From RI-283 sp964487925 (GTDB lineage Bacteria > Pseudomonadota > Gammaproteobacteria > SZUA-140), in the NCBI GenBank assembly GCA_964487925.1, contig CAZASZ010000012.1, positions 1 to 40,206 on the forward strand: a DNA stretch of 40,206 nt, written 5' to 3'. This document shows positions 14,796 to 23,964 of this stretch, piece after piece. The first letter of the stretch is position 1. Each line of letters begins with the position of its first letter. The position numbers and the translations under genes were made by a program. The notes under the pieces were generated by a model. The model saw nothing but the letters and a program-made list of their open reading frames with translations. It made no database searches and was not told where the DNA came from.

Positions 14796-16351
14796 TGCTC
14801 GCGGTCCAAAGCCATCTGAATCCGAACGGTATGCGGCTGAAGGCCCTTGTTCAGAGCTGGGCCGAGGTCCCTGAAGAATCGGATCGTCCGGTTAGGGGCA
14901 TTACCCTCGACAGTCGCGAGGTGCGGCCTGACTCGGTCTTTCTGGCTTGTCCCGGCCACGTCAGTCACGGCCTGCTTCATGCCCGTTCCGCTATTGATGC
15001 CGGTGCCTCGGCCATCCTCTATGATGCGCCTCCACCTGGTCTTGACCCGAATGCACTGGCAGCTTCGGGTGGCGTGCCTGTGATCGTCGTACCCGGGTTG
15101 AATCAATTGCTTGGGTCGATTGCGGCTCGCTTTTATGGCTATCCATCTCAGGGGCGCCTCGTGATCGGCGTCACGGGGACTAATGGCAAGACCTCTGTTT
15201 GTCACTATCTAGCCCAGCTTTGGAGCGAGACCGGCCAGGGCTGCGCCGTAATGGGCACGCTGGGGAACGGTGTCTGGTCGCCCGCCCGCAGCGAGCTCGA
15301 GTTGGTGTCAGGGACGGGCCGGACGACACCGGACGCCGTGACGGTGCAGGCCGAGCTTGCCCGCTTCGATTGTCCCGTCGTTGCCATGGAGGTCTCCTCG
15401 CATGGCCTCGATCAGGGTCGGGTCAATGGCGTCGAGTTCGCGGCGGCGGTGTTCACCAACTTGACTCGAGATCACCTCGACTATCACGCGACCATGGACG
15501 ACTACGCCGAAGCTAAATTGAGCCTGTTTCGGAGTGCCTCCCTGAAATGGGTCGCTGTCAATCTAGATGACGACTTTGCTCGAAAGGTGCTTGATGAAGT
15601 GCCGGATACGACTCAGGTAGTGGTCTATGGCCTGGGGTCGTCACCGCAGTTGTTTGCCGAAGTCCATGAGTGGCTGTGGGCGCGAGCGATCGACTCGGAT
15701 GCAACTGGCACCACGCTCGCGGTCGAATCGAGCTGGGGACAAATCGATCTCCACACTAAATTGTTGGGACGATTCAACGTCAGCAATGTCCTGGCGGCCA
15801 TGGGTATCCTGCTGTTGAGCGGCACGCCACGGGACGCAGTCGCGGCGGGCGTGGCCCGTTTATGTCCCGTACAAGGTCGGATGGAGCGTTTCGGCGGCGG
15901 CGGTCTCCCCCTCGTCGTCGTCGACTTCGCCCATACGCCGGATGCCTTGGAACAGGTTTTGAAGGCACTGCGTGAATACACTGATAAACGACTGATTTGC
16001 GTCTTTGGGTGTGGGGGCGATCGCGACTCTGGCAAGCGTCCCGAGATGGGGCGGGCAGCGGAGCGGATTTCCGATTGGGTCATCGTGTCCGATGACAATC
16101 CGCGTTCAGAGGACGGCGACCATATTATTAAGGAGATCCTGGCGGGGATGCTCAATCCTTCCGTCGCGCGCATTGAACGAGACAGGGAGGCTGCGATCCG
16201 AGCGGCAGTAATGGAGGCCGAACCGGGAGACATCGTCCTGGTCGCGGGTAAGGGGCACGAGGTCGGTCAGGAGGTTATGGGGCGGGTCTATCCGTTCAGT
16301 GATCGGCAAATTGTATGTAACTGCCTGGGGGTGGCTAATCCACGTGTCTGA
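14792..16351 (+). CDS. murE: UDP-MurNAc-L-Ala-D-Glu:meso-DAP ligase MurE
   Basis: The cytoplasmic ligase that adds the third stem-peptide residue to the UDP-MurNAc dipeptide using ATP. Three Mur-ligase domains are seen: an N-terminal domain with ITLDSREVRPDSVFLA, the ATPase domain with GVTGTNGKTS at about 126-135 and VVAMEVSSHGLDQGRV, and a C-terminal domain with the DNPR motif at 435-438. DNPR specifies meso-diaminopimelate over lysine, so this organism should have DAP-type peptidoglycan. It has 519 residues. The ATG at 14792 overlaps the ftsI stop; a second ATG at 14795 is in frame. Confidence 0.97.
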   Translation: MMLAVQSHLNPNGMRLKALVQSWAEVPEESDRPVRGITLDSREVRPDSVFLACPGHVSHGLLHARSAIDAGASAILYDAPPPGLDPNALAASGGVPVIVVPGLNQLLGSIAARFYGYPSQGRLVIGVTGTNGKTSVCHYLAQLWSETGQGCAVMGTLGNGVWSPARSELELVSGTGRTTPDAVTVQAELARFDCPVVAMEVSSHGLDQGRVNGVEFAAAVFTNLTRDHLDYHATMDDYAEAKLSLFRSASLKWVAVNLDDDFARKVLDEVPDTTQVVVYGLGSSPQLFAEVHEWLWARAIDSDATGTTLAVESSWGQIDLHTKLLGRFNVSNVLAAMGILLLSGTPRDAVAAGVARLCPVQGRMERFGGGGLPLVVVDFAHTPDALEQVLKALREYTDKRLICVFGCGGDRDSGKRPEMGRAAERISDWVIVSDDNPRSEDGDHIIKEILAGMLNPSVARIERDREAAIRAAVMEAEPGDIVLVAGKGHEVGQEVMGRVYPFSDRQIVCNCLGVANPRV

Positions 16352-16364
16352 CGCATCCGTGAAT

Positions 16365-17804
16365 ATGAACTTGAGACTCTCCGAGATAGCCTCGATATTG
16401 GGGCTCCCGGCGCCAGTTGATGATCCCGTTATCAACCGGGTTGGCATTGACAGCCGTGTCGCCCAACCCGGAGACTTATTTATTGCCCTTCGCGGCGAGC
16501 GGTTTGACGGTCATGGATTTCTCGACAAGGCCAAGGCGGCAGGCGCGGTTGCGGCTATCGTCGATGAGATCCAGCCCGTGGATCTGCCTCAGCTGCAGGT
16601 CCCCGACACTCATGTCGCCCTGACTAGGCTGGCTGGGGCGTGGCGTAACCGACTCGACCTCAAGGTCATCGGAGTTACTGGCAGCAACGGCAAGACCAGC
16701 GTGAAGGAGATGTTGCGCACGGTCCTGAGCCGCAAGGCGGCAGTTTTCGCAACCCACGGCAATTTCAACAACGATATCGGCGTACCATTGAACCTGCTGG
16801 CCCTGCGCACCGGTCATGCCTTCGCGGTCATCGAGATGGGTGCTAGCGCGCTTGGTGAGATCGATCATCTTAGCCGCCTGGTTCAACCCGATGTGGCGGT
16901 GATTACCAATGCCTCTGCCGCACACCTGACCGGTTTCGGTACCGTTAAGGCCGTAGCCAGGGCCAAGGGCGAGATCTTCACTGGCCTGGGACCTGACGGT
17001 GTCGCTGTCATTAACCACGACGATCCTCATGTCGGCGTCTGGTGGCATATGGTCGGTAGTCGCAAGCACATCGGCTTTGCGCTTCAGGATCATGCCCAGG
17101 TGCGCGCGGAATGCGTCCATCTCAACGGCTTGGATGGCAGCCGATTTATTCTGGTGACGCCGTCCGGCTCGGCTGAGGTGCGCCTTCCTTTGCCGGGCAA
17201 ACACAATGTCGCCAACGCCCTGGCAGTGGCGGCGGTGGCTCATGCCTGCGGATTTTCCCCGAATGCGATCGCAGGCGGACTGTCTGCCGTCACGGGAGTA
17301 CCCGGTCGCTTGCAGGTTCATCACCTCGAAGGTGGCGCGATCCTGATCGATGACAGCTATAATGCAAATCCCAGATCACTGGCAGCGGCCATCGGTGTCC
17401 TCAACTCGGCGGGGCGACCACGTTGCTGGTTAGTGTTTGGTGATATGGGTGAGCTTGGCGCCTCCGATCGGGCTATGCATGCCCAGGTAGGGCGAGAGGC
17501 TGGCATGGAGGGCGTGGAGCGCATCTACGCCATCGGTCCCTTGAGCGAGATCGCTGTCGACGCCTTTGCGGGTGAAGGCTGTGTTTTTCGCGATCACGCC
17601 GCGTTGATCGAGGCCATCCGCACCGATTTGCGGGCATCTTCGGTCCCCGACGAGATCGTTATCCTTGTCAAGGGTTCCAGGTCGGCGCACATGGAGCACG
17701 TCATCCGACCCCTTGTCGAGAGCAGTGAGCCGGCCGGGATCGAGGCCCTCAGTGTGACCTCGCTACCGGTGCCTAACGGGGGGGCGACATGCTGCTCTAT
17801 GTAA
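16365..17804 (+). CDS. murF: UDP-MurNAc-tripeptide:D-Ala-D-Ala ligase MurF
   Basis: MurF adds the D-Ala-D-Ala dipeptide to complete the cytoplasmic precursor. Visible motifs are GIDSRVAQPGDLFIAL in the N-domain, GVTGSNGKTSVKEML as P-loop, HGNFNNDIGVPLNLL, and IDDSYNANPRSL in the C-domain. ATG 16365 gives MNLRLSEIASILG, like the family start, but has no good ribosome binding site. GTG 16344, which would overlap the murE stop and follows GGGGTGG, is a real alternative. The C-terminus carries a tail after the conserved HMEHVI segment ending in ATCCSM, whose last codons overlap mraY by 16 bases. Confidence 0.95.
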   Translation: MNLRLSEIASILGLPAPVDDPVINRVGIDSRVAQPGDLFIALRGERFDGHGFLDKAKAAGAVAAIVDEIQPVDLPQLQVPDTHVALTRLAGAWRNRLDLKVIGVTGSNGKTSVKEMLRTVLSRKAAVFATHGNFNNDIGVPLNLLALRTGHAFAVIEMGASALGEIDHLSRLVQPDVAVITNASAAHLTGFGTVKAVARAKGEIFTGLGPDGVAVINHDDPHVGVWWHMVGSRKHIGFALQDHAQVRAECVHLNGLDGSRFILVTPSGSAEVRLPLPGKHNVANALAVAAVAHACGFSPNAIAGGLSAVTGVPGRLQVHHLEGGAILIDDSYNANPRSLAAAIGVLNSAGRPRCWLVFGDMGELGASDRAMHAQVGREAGMEGVERIYAIGPLSEIAVDAFAGEGCVFRDHAALIEAIRTDLRASSVPDEIVILVKGSRSAHMEHVIRPLVESSEPAGIEALSVTSLPVPNGGATCCSM

Positions 17805-18871
17805 CGGAGTTTCTGGCGCGTTATCACAGCGGGTTTTCTGTTTTCCAGTATTTGACCCTGAGGTCCATTCTCAGCGCGCTGACCGCGCTGGCGATCTCGT
17901 TTATCGTGGGTCCCTATGTTATACGGCGTCTGAGTGCATCTCAGATCGGTCAAACTGTTAGGGCTGACGGCCCTGAGAGCCATCTCAGCAAGGCCGGAAC
18001 GCCGACAATGGGTGGCGCGATGATTCTGGCCGCCATCGTGCTGACAACCATTTTGTGGGCTGACCTTCACAATCGCCAGGTTTGGGTGCTGATCGTTGTG
18101 ACCTTGTTGTTCGGGGTCATCGGCTGGGTTGACGACTACAAGAAGCTTATTCTTCGCGACTCTCGCGGCCTGTCCGCCAAGTATAAGTATTTGTGGCAAT
18201 CCGTTGCCGGTCTGCTTACCGTCTTTGTCCTTTATTATTCGGCGCAGGTCCCTGCCGAGACAGAGTTCTTTTTGCCGTTTTTCAAGGACGTGGCCATCGA
18301 CATGGGCCCTTGGTTTATCGTGTTGGGCTACTTCGTCATCGTCGGTTCGAGCAATGCGGTCAATCTGACCGACGGACTCGACGGCCTTGCCGTCCTGCCG
18401 GCCGTCATGGTCGCGGGCGCACTCGGGATCATCGCCTACATCACGGGTCACGTCCGTTTCGCAGAATATCTCGCGATCCCCTATATCCCTGGGGTTGGTG
18501 AGGTCGCAGTATTTTGTAGCGCCTTGGTTGGTGCGGGCCTTGGCTTTCTATGGTTCAACACCCATCCAGCGCAGGTCTTCATGGGGGATATTGGTGCGCT
18601 CGCGTTGGGGGCTGCCCTGGGAGCAATTGCCGTGATCGTGCGCCAGGAACTGGTCTTCATGTTTATGGGTGGGGTCTTCGTCATTGAGACGGTCTCGGTC
18701 ATTCTTCAGGTCGCGTCCTACAAGCTGACTGGGCGTCGTATTTTTCGCATGGCGCCACTGCACCATCATTTTGAACTTAAGGGCTGGCCCGAACCTAGGG
18801 TCATCGTACGTTTCTGGATTATCACCGTCATCCTGGTCCTGATGAGCCTGGCGACGTTGAAGATCAGGTAG
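17789..18871 (+). CDS. mraY: Phospho-MurNAc-pentapeptide translocase MraY
   Basis: The integral membrane enzyme that transfers phospho-MurNAc-pentapeptide from UDP to undecaprenyl phosphate, forming lipid I. It has 360 residues, the same as E. coli, with about ten membrane helices. Conserved loops are KAGTPTMGG, the aspartate pair in GWVDDYKK, NAVNLTDGLDGLA, and the histidine-rich PLHHHFELKGWPE. The ATG at 17789 matches the E. coli start (MLxxxxExLxxYxSGF) and lies inside the end of murF, a 16-base overlap. Confidence 0.98.
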   Translation: MLLYVTEFLARYHSGFSVFQYLTLRSILSALTALAISFIVGPYVIRRLSASQIGQTVRADGPESHLSKAGTPTMGGAMILAAIVLTTILWADLHNRQVWVLIVVTLLFGVIGWVDDYKKLILRDSRGLSAKYKYLWQSVAGLLTVFVLYYSAQVPAETEFFLPFFKDVAIDMGPWFIVLGYFVIVGSSNAVNLTDGLDGLAVLPAVMVAGALGIIAYITGHVRFAEYLAIPYIPGVGEVAVFCSALVGAGLGFLWFNTHPAQVFMGDIGALALGAALGAIAVIVRQELVFMFMGGVFVIETVSVILQVASYKLTGRRIFRMAPLHHHFELKGWPEPRVIVRFWIITVILVLMSLATLKIR

Positions 18872-18885
18872 CGAGGGTAGTCGGT

Positions 18886-20235
18886 TTGCAGGTGGAGATG
18901 AAATTCCAATCAGACGGCGCGGGGGCGGTCCTGGTCGTGGGCCTGGGCCTTACCGGGTTGTCGTGCCTGCGTTTTCTGCAGCGCCGGGACGTCCCCGTGC
19001 GCGTAACTGACAGCCGCGCCAATCCCCCCGGCCTGGCAGCCACTGTGCGGGAGATGCCCGAGGTTCCGCGGTTCATGAACGGCTTCGATGCTTCGGCAAT
19101 CTCAGGTTGCGATATGGCCATCCTAAGCCCGGGGATCTCCTTGGCGGACCCTTTTGTTCAGGAGATTCACCATCACGGGGTCCCGGTCGTGGGCGATATC
19201 GAACTCTTTTGTCGGTATGCGAGCGCGCCTGTACTGGCTGTGACGGGATCTAACGGGAAGAGTACCGTAACGACGCTGTTGGGCGAGATGGTGGCCGTAG
19301 CGGGGCTGCGGGTCGCAGTTGGCGGCAATATCGGCGTGCCGGCGCTTGATCTGTTAGATGAGCCGGAGCCCGACGCCTACGTATTGGAGCTGTCGAGTTT
19401 TCAGCTAGAGACGACCGAGCATCTCAACGCCCGCGCTGCAACGATACTCAATATCAGCCAGGATCACCTCGATCGCTACCCGGATCTCGCCTCCTATCGC
19501 GGCGCCAAACAACGAGTCTCTCAGGGAGCCGAGGTGCTGGTGCTACCGATCGACGAACCTGCGCCGGAAGGCATGGCGGGACGCGCCGTGATTCGTTTTT
19601 CCCTGGGCAAGCCTGCACCAGGCGACTTTGGGGTCGGTGTCGATGCTGGCGCCCGCTACCTGATGCAAGGAAGCGAGCGTCTGATGCCCGTAGATCAGGT
19701 TCCGCTGTCCGGTGAGCACAACATACTTAATGTATTGGCCGCGATGGCCCTCGGGAGCGTGCTGGGACTGCCTGCGAAGGCTATGGTCTCCGCGACTCGC
19801 GCATTCCGTGGCCTGCCTCATCGGATGCAGGAGGTCATGGCGCGGGATAACGTGGTCTGGATCGATGACTCCAAGGCAACCAATGCCGGGGCCGCCGAGG
19901 CCGCGCTGACGGGGATTGGCAGACCGGTGATTCTGATTGCCGGTGGTCAGGCCAAGGGTGCCGATCTGAGTGTGCTTGCCGAAGCAGCAGCCGGTCGAGT
20001 GCGCATCGCCATCCTGATGGGGGTCGACGCCCCGTTGCTGCGACAGGCCCTCAAAGGGGTTTGTGACATCCATATGGTCGATGATATGACCCAGGCCGTT
20101 GCTCAGGCCCACGCATGCTCGTGTCCTGGAGACGCCGTCCTATTGTCGCCGGCCTGTGCGAGCCTGGATATGTTTGCGAATTATGCGGCTCGTGGCGACG
20201 CCTTCGCGCGCGCAGCCCAGGAGTTGCCGGCATGA
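18886..20235 (+). CDS. murD: UDP-MurNAc-L-alanine:D-glutamate ligase MurD
   Basis: MurD adds D-glutamate to UDP-MurNAc-L-Ala. Features are the N-terminal Rossmann motif VVGLGLTGLSCLRFL, the ATP loop AVTGSNGKSTVTTLLGEM, VLELSSFQLETTEHL, NISQDHLDRY, and the C-domain WIDDSKATNAGAA with its conserved DSKATN. It has 449 residues. The start is uncertain: TTG 18886 has GAGGG eight bases upstream, while ATG 18898 directly abuts its GGTGGAG. It is one of the few dcw junctions with a gap (14 bases after mraY). It overlaps ftsW by ATGA. Confidence 0.95.
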   Translation: MQVEMKFQSDGAGAVLVVGLGLTGLSCLRFLQRRDVPVRVTDSRANPPGLAATVREMPEVPRFMNGFDASAISGCDMAILSPGISLADPFVQEIHHHGVPVVGDIELFCRYASAPVLAVTGSNGKSTVTTLLGEMVAVAGLRVAVGGNIGVPALDLLDEPEPDAYVLELSSFQLETTEHLNARAATILNISQDHLDRYPDLASYRGAKQRVSQGAEVLVLPIDEPAPEGMAGRAVIRFSLGKPAPGDFGVGVDAGARYLMQGSERLMPVDQVPLSGEHNILNVLAAMALGSVLGLPAKAMVSATRAFRGLPHRMQEVMARDNVVWIDDSKATNAGAAEAALTGIGRPVILIAGGQAKGADLSVLAEAAAGRVRIAILMGVDAPLLRQALKGVCDIHMVDDMTQAVAQAHACSCPGDAVLLSPACASLDMFANYAARGDAFARAAQELPA

Positions 20236-21416
20236 GCGCAAAGGCGATGGGACGCAGGTCATCTGGACGCAGGCGTGGCGCGATGCCGGATTCCGCGTCT
20301 CGGATGAACGCCCACGATTTGCTGTTGCTCGCGACGGTCGTTTTAGTTGGGCTGGGTGTGGTCATGGTCGCATCAGCCTCGCTGGAAACTGCGGAGCGAC
20401 AACTCGGTGTCTCCAGCTACTTCGTCATTCGTCAGTTGATCTACGTAGTCCTCGGGCTGAGCATCGGCGCGGTTGTTTATCGAATCCCCATCGAGTTCTG
20501 GGAGCGACATAGCGTTGTGCCGCTGTTTTTCGTGATGTCCCTGCTGCTGTTGGTTTTGATTCCCGGGATCGGTCGGGAAATCAACGGCAGCATGCGTTGG
20601 ATACCGCTGGGTTTTGCGAACCTACAGCCATCCGAGCTGGCCAAACTCGCGGTGACGATTTATTTGGCCGGATATCTCGTTCGGCGCAGCGACGAGGTAC
20701 GTCAGGCGTTTATGGGGTTTCTGAAACCCATTTTGGTGCTGGCTGTGCTCTGCGTTCTGTTGATCCTGGAGCCGGACTTCGGAAGCGTGGCAGTCTTGCT
20801 CGCCATCGCCCTGGCTATGTTGTTCATTGGCGGTGTGCGGCTATGGCAGTTCACTCTGATGATGTCGGTCGTCAGCGGTATCATGGCTATTCTTGCAGTT
20901 TCATCCCCCTACCGCTTGCAGCGTATAACGGCTTTTATGGACCCCTGGGCCGATCCGTTCGCAAGCGGCTTTCAGCTCACCCAGGCCTTGATCGCGTTCG
21001 GTCGTGGTGAGTGGTTAGGTGTGGGTCTGGGCAACAGCATCCAGAAGCTGTTCTACTTGCCTGAGGCCCACACCGATTTTCTTTTTTCGGTGCTAGCGGA
21101 AGAGCTTGGGCTGATCGGGGTGGTCGTAGTGCTCGGTCTGTTCGCCGTTGTAGTTGTCAGCGCCTTCGCGATCGCCCGGCAGTGCGAGCGTCAGGGTAGA
21201 CCATTTGCAGCCTACCTAGCCTTTGGTATCGGCACCTGGATCGGTATCCAGTCGATGGCCAATATGGCGGTTAATATGGGCCTGCTTCCTACCAAGGGTC
21301 TGACCCTTCCGCTTATGAGTTACGGCGGTAGCAGTCTCGTTGTGATGTGTGCCGCAGTCGCTCTGTTGCTGCGCATCGGCCGCGAAGGTCTCCCTCAGGC
21401 GAGGGTCAAGACATGA
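20232..21416 (+). CDS. ftsW: Septal peptidoglycan glycosyltransferase FtsW
   Basis: A SEDS-family polymerase that builds septal glycan strands from lipid II together with FtsI. It has 394 residues, a basic cytoplasmic start (GRRSSGRRRG) and about ten membrane helices. Conserved stretches are GREINGSMRWIPLGFANLQPSELAK (20589-20664), LEPDFGSVAVL, YRLQRITAFMDPWADPF, GVGLGNSIQKLFYLPEAHTDFLF, and the closing GLLPTKGLTLPLMSYGGSS. The PEAHTDF and LPxMSYGGSS motifs separate FtsW-type proteins from unrelated permeases. ATG 20232 overlaps the murD stop; an upstream in-frame ATG lies far inside murD and is not credible. Confidence 0.96.
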   Translation: MSAKAMGRRSSGRRRGAMPDSASRMNAHDLLLLATVVLVGLGVVMVASASLETAERQLGVSSYFVIRQLIYVVLGLSIGAVVYRIPIEFWERHSVVPLFFVMSLLLLVLIPGIGREINGSMRWIPLGFANLQPSELAKLAVTIYLAGYLVRRSDEVRQAFMGFLKPILVLAVLCVLLILEPDFGSVAVLLAIALAMLFIGGVRLWQFTLMMSVVSGIMAILAVSSPYRLQRITAFMDPWADPFASGFQLTQALIAFGRGEWLGVGLGNSIQKLFYLPEAHTDFLFSVLAEELGLIGVVVVLGLFAVVVVSAFAIARQCERQGRPFAAYLAFGIGTWIGIQSMANMAVNMGLLPTKGLTLPLMSYGGSSLVVMCAAVALLLRIGREGLPQARVKT

Positions 21417-22507
21417 GCTGTAGGGTGCTTATCATGGCCGGTGGAACGGGTGGTCACATCTTCCCGGCTCTAGCCGTTGCCCGTGAGCTGGAGCGTGCCG
21501 ATGCCCGCATCCGTTGGCTGGGCGCACGGGATGGAATGGAGACCCGCATCGTCCCCGAGGCAGGTATCGAGATGGATACCATTCGCATCAAGGGCCTTCG
21601 CGGCAAGGGCATCGCGGGTTGGCTGCTCAGTCCGGCGAGACTCTGTGTTGCCGCCGTTCAGGTCTTTGCTGTCATCCTGCGTTTTCGACCCGATGTTGTG
21701 CTCGGCATGGGCGGTTTTGTGTCTGGACCCGGTGGTTTCGTGTCCTGGTTGTTGCATCGTCCGCTTGTGATCCATGAGCAGAACGCCATCCCCGGCCTGA
21801 CAAATCGCCTGCTGTCGCGAATCGCCACACGCACAATGACAGCGTTCAAAGAGGTCTTTGCGGGGCGCAAGAACGTCGAATACGTGGGTAATCCGGTTCG
21901 AGCGGAGATGTTGGAGCTTGCGGCGCCCCAAGAGCGGTTTGGTGATCGTGGTCCGGCGATACGGCTGCTCGTGCTGGGTGGCAGCTTGGGGGCGCAGGTC
22001 CTCAATGAAACGCTTCCCGCGGTGTTGTCCGAATGTGCCGAAGGCGTGGCCTTTGACGTCCGCCATCAGTCCGGACGATCGCGGGACGAGGTAACGCGCG
22101 CGGCCTACGCGCAGCATGGTATCCCCGCGCGAGTCGAGCCGTTTATCGCCGATATGGCCGAGGCCTACTGCTGGGCCGATCTGGTTATCTGCCGGGCCGG
22201 TGCGCTGACGCTTAGCGAGTTGATGGCGGTCGGACTTGGCGCCGTGCTTGTGCCGTATCCCTACGCTGTCGATGACCACCAGACCGTCAATGCGCGTGAC
22301 ATGGTCGAGGCGGGCGCCGCACGTGTGGTTCAACAGGGCGAAGGTTTTAAGGAACGCCTCCGTGAGGTTCTGGCGGCGCATGTGTTCAAGGCTGCGACGC
22401 CGGATCGGCGAACCGATCTCTTGGTGATGGCGGTGGCGGCACATCGGTTGGCGATGCCGGGGGCATCAATGCGTGTGGCTCAAGTCTGCATGGAGGTAGC
22501 GGGATGA
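21413..22507 (+). CDS. murG: Lipid II-forming GlcNAc transferase MurG
   Basis: A membrane-associated GT-B glycosyltransferase that adds GlcNAc from UDP-GlcNAc to lipid I. It has 364 residues (355 in E. coli). The N-domain begins with AGGTGGHIFPALAVA and has VVLGMGGFVSGPGG and VIHEQNAIPGLTNR. The C-domain has VGNPVR, LGGSLGAQVLNE and the UDP-GlcNAc-binding ICRAGALTLSEL, then YPYAVDDHQTVNA. ATG 21413 overlaps the ftsW stop, and its own stop overlaps the murC start. Confidence 0.97.
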   Translation: MSCRVLIMAGGTGGHIFPALAVARELERADARIRWLGARDGMETRIVPEAGIEMDTIRIKGLRGKGIAGWLLSPARLCVAAVQVFAVILRFRPDVVLGMGGFVSGPGGFVSWLLHRPLVIHEQNAIPGLTNRLLSRIATRTMTAFKEVFAGRKNVEYVGNPVRAEMLELAAPQERFGDRGPAIRLLVLGGSLGAQVLNETLPAVLSECAEGVAFDVRHQSGRSRDEVTRAAYAQHGIPARVEPFIADMAEAYCWADLVICRAGALTLSELMAVGLGAVLVPYPYAVDDHQTVNARDMVEAGAARVVQQGEGFKERLREVLAAHVFKAATPDRRTDLLVMAVAAHRLAMPGASMRVAQVCMEVAG

Positions 22508-23964
22508 TCGATGTCGGCAACCCGGGATTGAGTCGTCGCGCCTTTGATCAATTGCGCATGGGCCGTGTGCACCACATCCATTTTGTAGGGATCGGTGGTG
22601 CCGGCATGAGCGGTATTGCCGAGGTGCTGCATAATCTCGGTTACGAAGTCAGCGGTTCGGATCGTGCGCAGTCGGTGGTAACTCAGCGTCTATCCAAGCT
22701 CGGGTTGAACGTTAAGGTGGGGCACGACGCTGCTAGTCTGGCCGGGTGTGACGTGGTTGTGCGGTCGTCAGCGATCGCCGACGACAACCCCGAAATTGAG
22801 GCCGCGCTCGACCAACGCATCCCGGTTGTACCGCGTGCGGAGATGTTGGCCGAGCTCATGCGTTTTCGATTCGGCGTCGCCGTTGCCGGTACACACGGCA
22901 AGACAACGGTCACGAGCCTTATAACGACACTGCTCGCCGGCGCGGGCCTTGACCCGACCTATGTCATCGGTGGCCGTCTCAATAGTACCGGCGCCAATGC
23001 GCAGCTCGGCAGTAGCCGCTTCCTTGTCGCCGAGGCCGACGAGAGTGATGCATCCTTTCTCTATCTACAGCCGATGCTGGCTGTCGTGACAAACATCGAT
23101 GCAGATCATATGGCAACCTACGGCAATGACTTCGGGCAACTTCGGAAGGCCTTCATCGAATTCCTGCATCACTTGCCCTTTTATGGCCAGGCCGTGGTTT
23201 GTCTCGACGATCCGGTCATTGCTGAACTGCTACCTGAGATCTCGCGCCCACTCGTGACATACGGTATGGACGAGGATGCAGAGGTTTCGGCCGTTGATAT
23301 CCGCTACGAGACGACGCGCACTCATTTCACTTTGCGACAGGCGGGTGTCGATGACCTTGAGATCACGCTGAACCTCTCGGGTGCGCATAATGTGCGCAAC
23401 GCTTTGGCAGGCATTGCGGTTGCCCGTGAGCTCGGAGTGCCCGACGTCTCTATTCAGGCGAGCATGTGTGAGTTTGCGGGTATTGCGCGTCGTTTTCAGG
23501 TCTACGGCGATCGGCGATTGGCCGAGGGTCGCATCTTCATGATCGACGACTATGGTCATCATCCGAGTGAGGTTCGCGCGGTCTTGAACGCGATTCGTTC
23601 GGGTTGGCCGGGCCGCCGTCTGGTCATGATCTTTCAGCCGCATCGTTACTCGCGCACCCACGACCTCTTCGAGGAATTTGTCAAAGTCTTGTCCGACGAG
23701 CCCGACGCGTTGATCTTGCTCGACGTTTACTCGGCCGGTGAGGCACCGATTGCCGGCGCGGAAGCGAAGGACCTTAGTCGCGCCATTCGCGCCCGCGGCC
23801 GTCTCGATCCAATCTTGACCGGTTCGATGGTCGAGATCGAGACTCTTCTGCCCGGATTGTTGCGTGACGGCGATGTCCTGTTGACCATGGGCGCCGGTGA
23901 CATAGGCAACGTCGCGGTGCGGATGGCGGAGATCCTTCCGACGGCAGGCGAGGTGGGCGCGTGA
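22504..23964 (+). CDS. murC: UDP-MurNAc:L-alanine ligase MurC
   Basis: The first Mur ligase, adding L-alanine to UDP-MurNAc. It has 486 residues (491 in E. coli). It shows HFVGIGGAGMSGIAEVL in the UDP-binding domain, the P-loop AGTHGKTTVTSL, EADESDASFL, NIDADHM, and the C-domain motif DDYGHHPSEV followed by FQPHRYSRTHDL. The ATG at 22504 overlaps the murG stop (ATGA). The stop overlaps the GTG start of murB. Confidence 0.97.
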   Translation: MIDVGNPGLSRRAFDQLRMGRVHHIHFVGIGGAGMSGIAEVLHNLGYEVSGSDRAQSVVTQRLSKLGLNVKVGHDAASLAGCDVVVRSSAIADDNPEIEAALDQRIPVVPRAEMLAELMRFRFGVAVAGTHGKTTVTSLITTLLAGAGLDPTYVIGGRLNSTGANAQLGSSRFLVAEADESDASFLYLQPMLAVVTNIDADHMATYGNDFGQLRKAFIEFLHHLPFYGQAVVCLDDPVIAELLPEISRPLVTYGMDEDAEVSAVDIRYETTRTHFTLRQAGVDDLEITLNLSGAHNVRNALAGIAVARELGVPDVSIQASMCEFAGIARRFQVYGDRRLAEGRIFMIDDYGHHPSEVRAVLNAIRSGWPGRRLVMIFQPHRYSRTHDLFEEFVKVLSDEPDALILLDVYSAGEAPIAGAEAKDLSRAIRARGRLDPILTGSMVEIETLLPGLLRDGDVLLTMGAGDIGNVAVRMAEILPTAGEVGA

